Assembly (NCBI RefSeq): GCF_000621705.1
Contig: NZ_JHXO01000007.1
Coordinates: forward strand, 62,001 to 126,000
Reading direction: 5' to 3'
Length of the DNA stretch: 64,000 bases
Source of the DNA: Prolixibacter bellariivorans ATCC BAA-1284
GTDB lineage: Bacteria > Bacteroidota > Bacteroidia > Bacteroidales > Prolixibacteraceae
Shown here: in pieces, positions 1 to 7,089 of the stretch
How the letters are laid out: each line of letters begins with the position of its first letter
Numbering within the stretch: the first letter of the stretch is position 1
Notes under the pieces: generated by a model
What the model saw: only the letters and a program-made list of their open reading frames with translations
Told to the model about the DNA's origin: nothing
Databases searched by the model: none
Translations under genes and position numbers: made by a program

Positions 1-129
1 GATTCCCTTTATTTTTGGGCAGAAATGAAAAGCTGCTGGCTACCTATCTATTGTACCAAGTCATTTTCGCTAAGATTACACTGCTACGACAGGCAAAACA
101 CCATTCCATAATTGTATAATAGAATAACC

Positions 130-179
<50 letters not shown>

Positions 180-227
180 GGTAATGAGGTTTATATGGTT
201 GGTGTTGATGACTATTGATGCGAATAT

Positions 228-323
228 ACTAAATATGGTGCGTTGGTAAATACTAAAAAACGTACTTTTGCATGTACTAAATATGATACGTGAGTATAAA
301 CTAAATATCCTACAGTTAAAGGT
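228..323 (+). promoter_or_regulatory. Four 24-bp-spaced iterons upstream of fic
   Basis: ACTAAATAT starts at 228, 276 and 300, and the variant ACTAAAAAA at 252, giving an exact 24-bp period over four units. The second half of each unit is looser. The array ends 36 bp before the fic ATG, where a promoter or operator is expected. A 24-bp period places every unit close to the same DNA face (a little over two turns), as for cooperative binding. The N-terminal winged-helix-like part of the Fic protein is a plausible binder (inference). Confidence 0.6.
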
Positions 324-359
324 AGTGATAATATTCTTTTCACTTAATTGGGGATTGTT

Positions 360-1892
360 ATGGCAACACCGAATGAAAAATTGGCCGAAGCGCTTGCTGA
401 ACTTAGGAAGCTGCAAAAAGAGAATGACATTGCTATTATCAAGGCTTCCGAGCTAAAAGCTCCTCATAAAAAGTTACTGAAGGCAAACGGGTTCGTCAGG
501 GACGTCATCAAGGGATGGTATATTTCGTGTCGCCCCGATGAAAGAGCGGGGGATACAACATCCTGGTACATGTCATTCTGGGATTTTATTTCCCGATATC
601 TCAATGAGCGTTTTGGTGACAAGTGGTGTTTGTCTCCGGACCAATCATTGTTGCTTCATGGCGGAAGCCGGGTTATTCCTAAACAGCTTTTGGTTCGTTC
701 ACCTTTAGCAAATAACAATGTTGTACAGCTTCTACACGGAACTTCCATTTTCGATCTTAGGCTTGATATCCCTGCCCAAACTGCCTTGGTCAACAGTAAC
801 GGATTGCAGCTTTATCCCCTTGAAACAGGTCTGATAGCCGTTGGGCCGGATTTTTTTGCCCGGCATAGTACGGATGCCAGAACGTGTCTGACCATGGTTA
901 AAGACGCGTCGGTAATACTATCTCAACTTCTGGATGGGGGGCATAGTGTGATTGCCGGAAGATTGGCCGGAGCTTTTCGGAATATTGGGAATTCCCGAAT
1001 AGCCGATAATATCCTTAAAACGATGAAATCAGCCGGGTATGACGTTCGGGAAGAAGATCCATTTGAAGAAAGATTGCCGGAACACCTTCTGAGCAGTCGG
1101 GAAAGTTCACCATATATCAGTCGTATAAAGTTGATGTGGCACCAGATGAGAAAAGTTGTGCTGGCGAATTTCCCGGAGCCCCGGAAATTACCTTCTGATA
1201 TTGACGCCTACCTGGCAATGGTGGAAGAACACTACACTAAGGATGCTTATCATTCGCTGTCCATCGAAGGATATCGGGTGACAACCGATCTGATTGAACG
1301 GGTGCGGGATGGGAGATGGAATCCCAGGGGCAACGAGGCGGACAGGGATACTCGTAATGCTATGGCCGCTCGTGGGTATTATCAGGCATTTCAGGCTGTA
1401 AAAGAGAGTATACGTAGAATTCTTGAGGGCGAGAATGCCGGAGAAGTTGCAGATGCCGATCATGGAGATTGGTATCGTGAGTTGTTCGCTCCCGGCGTTG
1501 CTGCAGGATTATTAAAACCAGCCGATCTTGCCGGTTATCGAACCAGTCAGGTTTATATCAAAGGTTCAATGCATACGCCACTTAGTCCCGAAGCAGTGCG
1601 CGATGCCATTCCTGTTTTGTTTGAGTTGTTGCATGCAGAAAAGAATGCAAGTGTCCGGGCGGTTCTTGGTCATTTTATTTTCGTTTATATCCATCCTTAT
1701 ATGGATGGTAATGGTCGGGTAGGACGTTTCTTGTTCAATGCCATGCTGGCCTCAGGCGGATATTCATGGACTGTTATTCCTGTTGAGGAGCGGGATGATT
1801 ATATGGCAGCCCTGGAGCGTGCCAGTGTTGATGGAGACATTTCTGATTTTACCCGATTCTTAGGAGCATTGGTGAAAGGAAACACCGGGTGA
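360..1892 (+). CDS. Fic family protein (putative AMP transferase) with N-terminal AbiEi-like region
   Basis: Fic enzymes transfer AMP, or other nucleotide parts, to protein hydroxyls. The catalytic motif HPYMDGNGR lies near residues 444-452 and matches HxFx(D/E)GNGRxxR. The segment SLSIEG near residues 299-304 fits the inhibitory motif (S/T)xxxE(G/N), placed N-terminal to the Fic core, so the enzyme is probably autoinhibited (class II type). The first ~200 residues resemble the winged-helix AbiEi-type antitoxin region found fused to some Fic proteins; this is a weaker call. I chose the ATG at 360; a TTG at 348 is in frame but less likely. No partner antitoxin gene is adjacent. The four-unit direct repeat just upstream suggests self-regulation. 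The target is unknown. Confidence 0.88.
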   Translation: MATPNEKLAEALAELRKLQKENDIAIIKASELKAPHKKLLKANGFVRDVIKGWYISCRPDERAGDTTSWYMSFWDFISRYLNERFGDKWCLSPDQSLLLHGGSRVIPKQLLVRSPLANNNVVQLLHGTSIFDLRLDIPAQTALVNSNGLQLYPLETGLIAVGPDFFARHSTDARTCLTMVKDASVILSQLLDGGHSVIAGRLAGAFRNIGNSRIADNILKTMKSAGYDVREEDPFEERLPEHLLSSRESSPYISRIKLMWHQMRKVVLANFPEPRKLPSDIDAYLAMVEEHYTKDAYHSLSIEGYRVTTDLIERVRDGRWNPRGNEADRDTRNAMAARGYYQAFQAVKESIRRILEGENAGEVADADHGDWYRELFAPGVAAGLLKPADLAGYRTSQVYIKGSMHTPLSPEAVRDAIPVLFELLHAEKNASVRAVLGHFIFVYIHPYMDGNGRVGRFLFNAMLASGGYSWTVIPVEERDDYMAALERASVDGDISDFTRFLGALVKGNTG

Positions 1893-2526
1893 TTTGTTAT
1901 TTGCTTCTCTAAATATCCGGTACAAAGACGTCTGTTCAACAGGTGCTGTGCATTGGGCTTCTCCAGTATTATTTTCATATCCCCAATCCCGATGGCTATC
2001 GGGAGCATTCGGGTAGGAGTGGGGCCAGTGTGCGGTTAGCAGGCCCGGAAGCCGGTCTCAGGGAATCCACTCACGAAGAACAGGTACCTGCACGGGTGGG
2101 GGCAATGTGATCGCAAGTGGATGACGATTTTTAGTTTAGGTCTCATAATCTGGTGGTCTGAATCAGGAAGTAAATTAGTGAATTTTATGGATATTCTGTC
2201 TTCCCCCCAATGTTGTAAAATAGAGCAGGTTATATCTCGAATTTCACTTTGAGTCGTATTGACTTTATTAAAATTATTAGCTGGTTTTATTGCATAATTA
2301 GTCAGTTGTTGTTTGATAATGTTCGCTAGGAAGAAAATTGAGGACGTATTAAAGGTCCACGCTTTTAGAAGGTTAAGTGCTCGCAATAAATTGGAAGTGG
2401 TTATTGATATGATTTATAAACATATTAAGGCGCACATATTCATGCTGTTACGTAGGATTTGTTGATATTTAAATGTAGAGATACTTGTGTTTTAATGTAA
2501 CTTAAGTATCTAAAATATATGTCGTT
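1893..2526. other. Intergenic region, no supported gene
   Basis: 634 bp between fic and the bS16-CHAT unit. A short hairpin CCCGATGGCTATCGGG lies around 1990-2005. Short open frames on both strands lack any recognisable domain. The last 50 bp hold the inverted repeat listed separately. Confidence 0.5.
2479..2511 (+). promoter_or_regulatory. Inverted repeat, possible operator of the bS16-CHAT-Pepco unit
   Basis: AGATACTT at 2479-2486 is matched by its exact reverse complement AAGTATCT at 2504-2511, with a 17-bp AT-rich spacer. It ends 15 bp before the first ATG of the three-gene unit. It may be an operator or a 5'-UTR stem; no regulator gene is next to it. Confidence 0.4.
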
Positions 2527-3474
2527 ATGTCTGTTAAAATAAGACTGATGCCAAGAGGTAAAAGAAAACAAAAGCACTATTGGATTGTAGTTGCTGATGC
2601 TAGAGCTCCTCTCAAAGGTAAATTTATTGAAAAAGTCGGTCTATACAGAACTTATACAATCCCAAGCACCTATAAGTTGAATTTTGAACGCGCGTTATAT
2701 TGGTTACGTGTTGGTGCTCAGCCAACTTATACCGCGAGGTCAATTTTAAAAAAGGCCGGGGTTATTTATAAAATGCATTTATTGAATGGAGTAAAGAAGG
2801 GAGCATTTAGTGAAGAATATGCAGATAAGATCTTCAAAAAATGGATAGATAATAAAAATGCCGATTTTGACAAAAGTTCTATGACGTATGCGAAGCAGCA
2901 TATTGCAAAGATGCTCATTAGTAGTGGTGAAGTTCCAACAGTTAAAAGTTCGATAATTGAGGGGGAAATGAAACGGTTGGGGAAACGACATTCAATTATC
3001 TCGGAGGAGAAATTGAAGTTGATTAATTATCGAATGACTTCTGAACTGATACTGATTGTAAAAGAGAATTTCGATATTGCTAACCATATCACTGAACAAG
3101 AAAAGACTATGCAAACGATTACTGAGAATGAAAACGCCTACAATCTTGGAGTAGAGGTGTATCTGGCGCACGAGGGAGATGACAAACTATATGCAGACAA
3201 GGAATATGATTTAAAAATTGCAGTTAAAGTTGACGATCCCTTGAAAAGAGACTCTTTATTGAAGCAATTTGTTGTGATAGTCAATCCAACAAGTTCTTAT
3301 CTAGAAGGACCACCATTTAAAAAAATAGAATTTAATTCAGAAAACATTGGTGAGTTTGATGTTAAGTTTACACCTCAAAAATTGGGAGCTGAATTTATTG
3401 AAATTGAATTTCTACAAGACCTTGAAACTATAAAGAAAATCCCCATGACTTTCCAGATAATAAGTTCTAAGTAG
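2527..3474 (+). CDS. Ribosomal protein bS16-like domain fused to linker and beta-sandwich domain
   Basis: Residues 1-110 read as a full bS16 ribosomal protein: MSVKIRLMPRGKRKQ start, VVADARAP, FIEKVGLY, the LNFERALYWLRVGAQPT block, and HLLNGVKKGAFSEE. The Bacteroidota family has the same landmarks in the same order. A normal bS16 is about 80-180 residues; this protein has 315. Residues ~115-200 are a mostly helical linker, and ~205-312 look like an Ig-like beta-sandwich (alternating hydrophobic strands such as YDLKIAVKV, EFDVKFTP, FIEIEFL). The next gene, a CHAT protease, starts 2 bp after the stop, so they are co-transcribed. The gene is AT-rich and lies in a defence island, so it is unlikely to be the housekeeping rpsP. 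It could be a ribosome-binding sensor, a decoy or the protease substrate; all three are inference. Confidence 0.8.
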   Translation: MSVKIRLMPRGKRKQKHYWIVVADARAPLKGKFIEKVGLYRTYTIPSTYKLNFERALYWLRVGAQPTYTARSILKKAGVIYKMHLLNGVKKGAFSEEYADKIFKKWIDNKNADFDKSSMTYAKQHIAKMLISSGEVPTVKSSIIEGEMKRLGKRHSIISEEKLKLINYRMTSELILIVKENFDIANHITEQEKTMQTITENENAYNLGVEVYLAHEGDDKLYADKEYDLKIAVKVDDPLKRDSLLKQFVVIVNPTSSYLEGPPFKKIEFNSENIGEFDVKFTPQKLGAEFIEIEFLQDLETIKKIPMTFQIISSK

Positions 3475-3476
3475 TT

Positions 3477-4646
3477 ATGAAAAATACCCCTGACGAGAAA
3501 AAACCCTATCTGTTTGAGGAATCATCTATAACAATAGCTGCACAAGAATCTAAGATAAAAATTAGAGAACTTGCTACCAGAGATGAGTTGTTTATCATGG
3601 TTTCAATTAAAGGAGATTCAGATGATGATTATAAAGATTTCATGATTAGCTTGCCTTTTGAAAGGTATGAAATGCAAAAGCTCAGGAATGAGATTAGACT
3701 TAGATATGACCAACTAAGAGAGTTGGAGTTTGAGAGTGACGATAGTGAAGATTTGAAAAGAAGGCATGCACTCTACCGTAGGCTTGCTGTTGATGGAGAC
3801 AGATTAAGAAAAAAATTGTCAATAAATAAAGAAGGTGAATTTAGTGAATTGTGGGAATATTTATTTGACCGATATGTGGTTGATCCCGAGGTTATTATAG
3901 TTTATTCTGAGATGTTTATAATTCCGTATGAATTTTTAACGGATTTGGAGAAGTTTTCAAACGATTTTGATAGTTTCCTTGCCGCCCGGTTTAGATTTCG
4001 GAAGCGGGCTTCAGGTGTTAATAGCACTAATAATTGTACCAAAGGAGATAAAAAAACGATTCTTTGTATTTATTCCAAAAGTTTGCCCGGAATTGAAGAT
4101 GAGGAAGTGAATTATTATCGAAGTCTCGAATCTGATGGCCTTATAAATCTTTATACTAGATGTGAAGAGGATTTTGGGAGCGAAGAAGAGTTGACAGAAA
4201 TAATAAAGAGTACACAATTTGATATATTACATTTTGCATGTCATTTCAAGCATGAAGATGGATATGAATCTTATATGGACTTCGGAGATGGGCAGACAAG
4301 ATATACAAGACATGAGATATCATTAATTGAGGAGAAAATATTAACTGGAAAGATCATATTTCTAAATGGCTGTAAAACAGAAAACAGTAATGTTGAAGAA
4401 GTATTTAATTTTACTAGAGAGTTTATTAATCGAAAGGTTTCAACTGTAATATGTGTTGATATAGAGGTTCCCGATGTGATTGCGAATAGATTTTCTATGG
4501 AGTTTTATAGAAGAGTTTTTAATGGTAACCAAGGCAATATAGAATTAGATAGAGTCCTTTTTGAATCATCGAAGCAGATTCATAGACAGATGAAAGATAT
4601 TGGTGGCTACTTTTATTCAATTTATGGAAATACAATACTAAATTGA
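3477..4646 (+). CDS. CHAT domain cysteine protease (caspase/separase clan)
   Basis: 389 residues. The C-terminal half (~190-385) is a CHAT domain: FDILHFACHF places the catalytic His at 256, and FLNGCKT places the catalytic Cys at 299, in the usual His-then-Cys order. The N-terminal ~190 residues start with predicted strands (SSITIAAQ, KIKIREL), followed by charged helices; no known sensor domain is recognised. CHAT proteases act in bacterial conflict and cell-death systems by cutting a dedicated partner. This gene sits tightly between the bS16-fusion gene (2 bp upstream) and a Pepco-like gene (5 bp downstream), so the three probably form one system. The substrate is unknown; the bS16 fusion is the obvious candidate (inference). 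Confidence 0.85.
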   Translation: MKNTPDEKKPYLFEESSITIAAQESKIKIRELATRDELFIMVSIKGDSDDDYKDFMISLPFERYEMQKLRNEIRLRYDQLRELEFESDDSEDLKRRHALYRRLAVDGDRLRKKLSINKEGEFSELWEYLFDRYVVDPEVIIVYSEMFIIPYEFLTDLEKFSNDFDSFLAARFRFRKRASGVNSTNNCTKGDKKTILCIYSKSLPGIEDEEVNYYRSLESDGLINLYTRCEEDFGSEEELTEIIKSTQFDILHFACHFKHEDGYESYMDFGDGQTRYTRHEISLIEEKILTGKIIFLNGCKTENSNVEEVFNFTREFINRKVSTVICVDIEVPDVIANRFSMEFYRRVFNGNQGNIELDRVLFESSKQIHRQMKDIGGYFYSIYGNTILN

Positions 4647-4651
4647 TTATC

Positions 4652-4957
4652 ATGAGCAAGAAAGTAACTTTGTTTACAGAGAAGTATGACACTAAAAGAG
4701 GAGACAATAAGTCTCTATTTTCAAAGCGAGTTCCAACCACTATAGAACTTGAAGAGTTACAAAAAAATATAATAGAATTCAATGAAAATATTTCGATAAT
4801 AATCGAATCGTTGAAAAGTGATGAATCTACGGATTTCCTGCTGGATGAAATTACTATAAACGCTGAGATTGGATTAAGCGGTTCTGTTGGCTTTATGGGT
4901 ACAGGAGTTTCAGGCGCGGCGAAAGCCGGGATTTCATTCACGCTTAAAAAGAAGTGA
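4652..4957 (+). CDS. Pepco-like peptidase companion protein
   Basis: 101 residues from the ATG at 4652; a TTG at 4643 that overlaps the CHAT stop is in frame but less likely. The C-terminal half, DEITINAEIGLSGSVGFMGT followed by GVSGAAKAGISFTLKKK, matches the pattern of the Pepco (peptidase companion) family: acidic strand, glycine-rich turn, then an amphipathic strand ending in basic residues. The N-terminal half is helical (ELEELQKNIIEFNENISIIIESL). Pepco genes are known neighbours of trypsin-, caspase- and CHAT-type proteases in NTP-dependent conflict systems and are thought to control the protease. The gene order here fits that role. The family call comes from pattern recognition, not a profile search. 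Confidence 0.65.
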   Translation: MSKKVTLFTEKYDTKRGDNKSLFSKRVPTTIELEELQKNIIEFNENISIIIESLKSDESTDFLLDEITINAEIGLSGSVGFMGTGVSGAAKAGISFTLKKK

Positions 4958-5380
4958 GCTTTATTAATTGTACAAAGAAGAATATTAACCATCCGCATTG
5001 TAATAAAACTCATTTTAGATGGGGCAAAAATTAATTGACTTAAACTTATATATCTCTAGGGGTAAGTTTTTTATCAAGTTAAAAAAACTTACCAATTTGT
5101 ATTGGAGACTGTTTGTTGAGCTAATTTCATTTTTAGATATAGATGACAATGTGATTTGTTATATAGAAAGGTTTGGTTCCCGAAATAAAAATTGATAGCT
5201 GATGCTAACAAGTTGTAATATGTCAGGCGGGGGCCTTCTCTGTTTAGTAAGTCGACCCAGTATCTCCCTTAGGCGATAGGTGCGTGAGCCTGTCAAAGTC
5301 GCCCGGGCCAGCGGTGGCGGAAATGGTTTCCCTAAGGAATTTGAACCCTCCCAAACCCAAACCGCATCTCACCTCCGGGC

Positions 5381-5530
5381 GAAGCTGAACTTTACGGCCG
5401 GAGATGAAGAACTTTACGCCGAAAGATGAAGAACTTTGTGGACGAAGATGAAGAACTTTCTGCGTGAAGTTGAAGAAGTTTCCCGACAAAGATGAAGAAC
5501 TTTCCCTGGCGAGATGAAGAAGAAAATCCA
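5381..5530 (+). repeat. 22-bp minisatellite, seven units
   Basis: Units start at 5381, 5403, 5425, 5447, 5469, 5491 and 5513, exactly 22 bp apart. Each has a conserved 13-bp part, GATGAAGAACTTT (four perfect copies; the first, fifth and last are diverged), followed by about 9 variable bp. The period is not a multiple of three, so it does not encode a repeat protein. Confidence 0.9.
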
Positions 5531-5614
5531 GCGCTCTTGAGTTGAGCTTCCCGCGGCGGCGAGATGCGCATCTCCGGGCCAGGGAAAAATCCCTTACGAC
5601 TACCAGCCGCATGA

Positions 5615-5706
5615 GGTTATAAGGTTTCTTCACAAATGGTACTAAGGATCTTCTGTAAATGGTTATAAGGTTTTGCTCCATATAGTACTAAGGATCTTCC
5701 GCTGGT
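5615..5706 (+). repeat. 23-bp minisatellite, four alternating units
   Basis: Units start at 5615, 5638, 5661 and 5684, exactly 23 bp apart. They alternate between GGTTATAAGG and (G/A)GTACTAAGG starts, so the higher-order unit is 46 bp. It lies 80 bp downstream of the 22-bp array. No coding role. Confidence 0.85.
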
Positions 5707-5850
5707 AGATATCATGTCCTGTTCCGGGTAGTTACCTTATCCTTCCAATGGTAGGCGTAAGGTACCACCAGGTGATCGCATAATCTCATTTTTCCGCCCT
5801 TCCGGTTGCAAAAGCGTGGCTATGACTCCATACTATCCTATTACCGAAAA

Positions 5851-6014
5851 GTTGCCCCACATCTTAATGAACCGCTGTATACGCTCCTGAGCAAAGCGAA
5901 AGGAGGGAGCGTCGCGTACGTACAGCTCGACTTGTGAAATCAGAATCTCATTTTACAGGGTAAATGTGAGAGGGTCTCCGATAGGTATTTAGCCTATCGG
6001 CAGCCTACTCGATT
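5851..6014 (+). ncRNA. Group II intron 3' end (domain V/VI) remnant, copy 1
   Basis: GAACCGCTGTATACG at 5869-5883 and CGTACGTACAGC near 5925-5936 match the two arms of domain V in the Bacteroidota-type introns. GTGAGAGG follows, then a domain VI-like hairpin (CCGATAGG...CCTATCGG) and the typical intron end CCTACTCGATT. The domain V loop carries an extra hairpin of about 25 nt and there is a ~40-nt insertion before GTGAGAGG, so it is probably inactive. No reverse transcriptase gene precedes it. It shares 28 of 30 bp with copy 2 at its left end. Confidence 0.6.
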
Positions 6015-6158
6015 GTATGCCGTTTTTATTCCTTTCTAGTGTTGGCGAGAAAACTCCTTGCAACGACAGGAACAAGGATGGCAATGGGCAAATTTCACTG
6101 GTCATATTACTTTCTTAATTAGTGTATATACAGTTTTTTCAATGATTTCGACGAAACA

Positions 6159-7088
6159 TCAAAACTGTTCTTCTACCATTTTAATGAGATCGTTATCTTC
6201 TTCAATTATCCAGTGGTCAAGCCCAATTAAACTTCTAATCTTCTCCTGATATTCGTTTGGAAATGAATTGATATTAAAACCTGAAAAGGCTTTGATTAAT
6301 TCATGTCCTTGCCAAAGACTCTTGTGATCTGTAGCTTTTATGCTTTTTGACTCTGCCGAAGGGAAAAGAAGCTTAATATCAGGGATTTTCTTTTTTACCA
6401 GAGGGTAAATAATAAATAGTCCATCATAATCCCAATCGCAAGAATAAAACACCGGCAATCCTCTTAAATTTACATAGTCTAGTTTTGACACGTTTTTACC
6501 ACCTGCATACCAAAGTTCAATATTATGTTTTCTCGGTTTTGATGGCTTTTTCAGGAAATCAAGATTTTCACATAGCACTATAGCTTTGGGGTCCTGACAT
6601 TCAAGAACGTACTTATACTGTTGATCTTTGTCATCTGCCAATTCTTCAATGCCAAGTACTTCTTTTACAGCATCTATCAACGAATCTTTATTAAGTAGAT
6701 ACTTTTCGTTTTTGAAGAACATGGATGATACACCGCGAACAGATTCTTCGGCTTCTATCATTTGATCTCTAATCTCTAGGAGTTCTCCGCTTTGCATTTT
6801 CGAATCTATATCCATGAGAACTTTTATATCACTTTCCTCAAAACGTGTTTGCGGTTTTAGAAACCCTTTCAACTGAAGGAATTCCGAGTATGCTAAAAAG
6901 TTATCACGGTGGTACCTCTCATAGTACTCGTCATAACCATCACCGGAAATTAGAGAATCACCTACCTCGATGAGCTCTCTAGTACCAAGGATTGATTTAA
7001 TCGTTGAATCCTTCTTTAAAGTAGCTTTTGTCTTTGTTTGACCGTGATGGTAAACTTCATTAAGTGATTTAAGAGTAATCCAATTCAT
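6159..7088 (-). CDS. jetD: Wadjet protein JetD (Toprim nuclease subunit, MksG-like)
   Basis: JetD is the DNA-cleaving subunit of Wadjet, an SMC-type complex that destroys small circular plasmids. The C-terminal half carries Toprim landmarks: a strand ending in Glu (IVLCENLDF, E174) and the DxD motif in CDWDYDG (D218, D220). A late acidic motif, IIEEDND, precedes the C-terminus. At 309 residues it is of normal size. It is the last gene of the minus-strand operon, 1 bp after jetC. The identity is supported mainly by the four-gene order and by the Toprim motifs. The N-terminal ~150 residues are helical and probably bind the SMC arm (inference). Confidence 0.85.
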   Translation of the reverse strand: MNWITLKSLNEVYHHGQTKTKATLKKDSTIKSILGTRELIEVGDSLISGDGYDEYYERYHRDNFLAYSEFLQLKGFLKPQTRFEESDIKVLMDIDSKMQSGELLEIRDQMIEAEESVRGVSSMFFKNEKYLLNKDSLIDAVKEVLGIEELADDKDQQYKYVLECQDPKAIVLCENLDFLKKPSKPRKHNIELWYAGGKNVSKLDYVNLRGLPVFYSCDWDYDGLFIIYPLVKKKIPDIKLLFPSAESKSIKATDHKSLWQGHELIKAFSGFNINSFPNEYQEKIRSLIGLDHWIIEEDNDLIKMVEEQF

Positions 7089-7089
7089 G

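Larger units (their letters stand above)
4958..6158. other. 1.2-kb noncoding region with two minisatellites and an intron remnant
   Basis: No gene is supported. It holds, in order: an AT-rich segment; a 22-bp minisatellite (5381-5530); a 23-bp minisatellite (5615-5706); and a group II intron 3' end (5851-6014). One 145-codon minus-strand frame at 5244-5681 runs through both minisatellites and is a by-product of them. Confidence 0.7.

Noticed and set aside
2000-2110. Remnant of an AAA_4-type ATPase C-terminus
   Set aside because: A short frame (AGPEAGLRESTHEEQVPARV) hinted at it, but the match is too weak to support.
2036-2386. 116-codon minus-strand frame after fic
   Set aside because: No recognisable domain, poor composition, no operon context.
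5381-5530. CRISPR array
   Set aside because: The fixed part is 13 bp and the variable part only 9 bp, far too short for repeats and spacers; no cas genes are present.
5244-5681. 145-codon minus-strand frame
   Set aside because: It runs through the two minisatellites, whose 22- and 23-bp periods are not multiples of three, so the reading is accidental.
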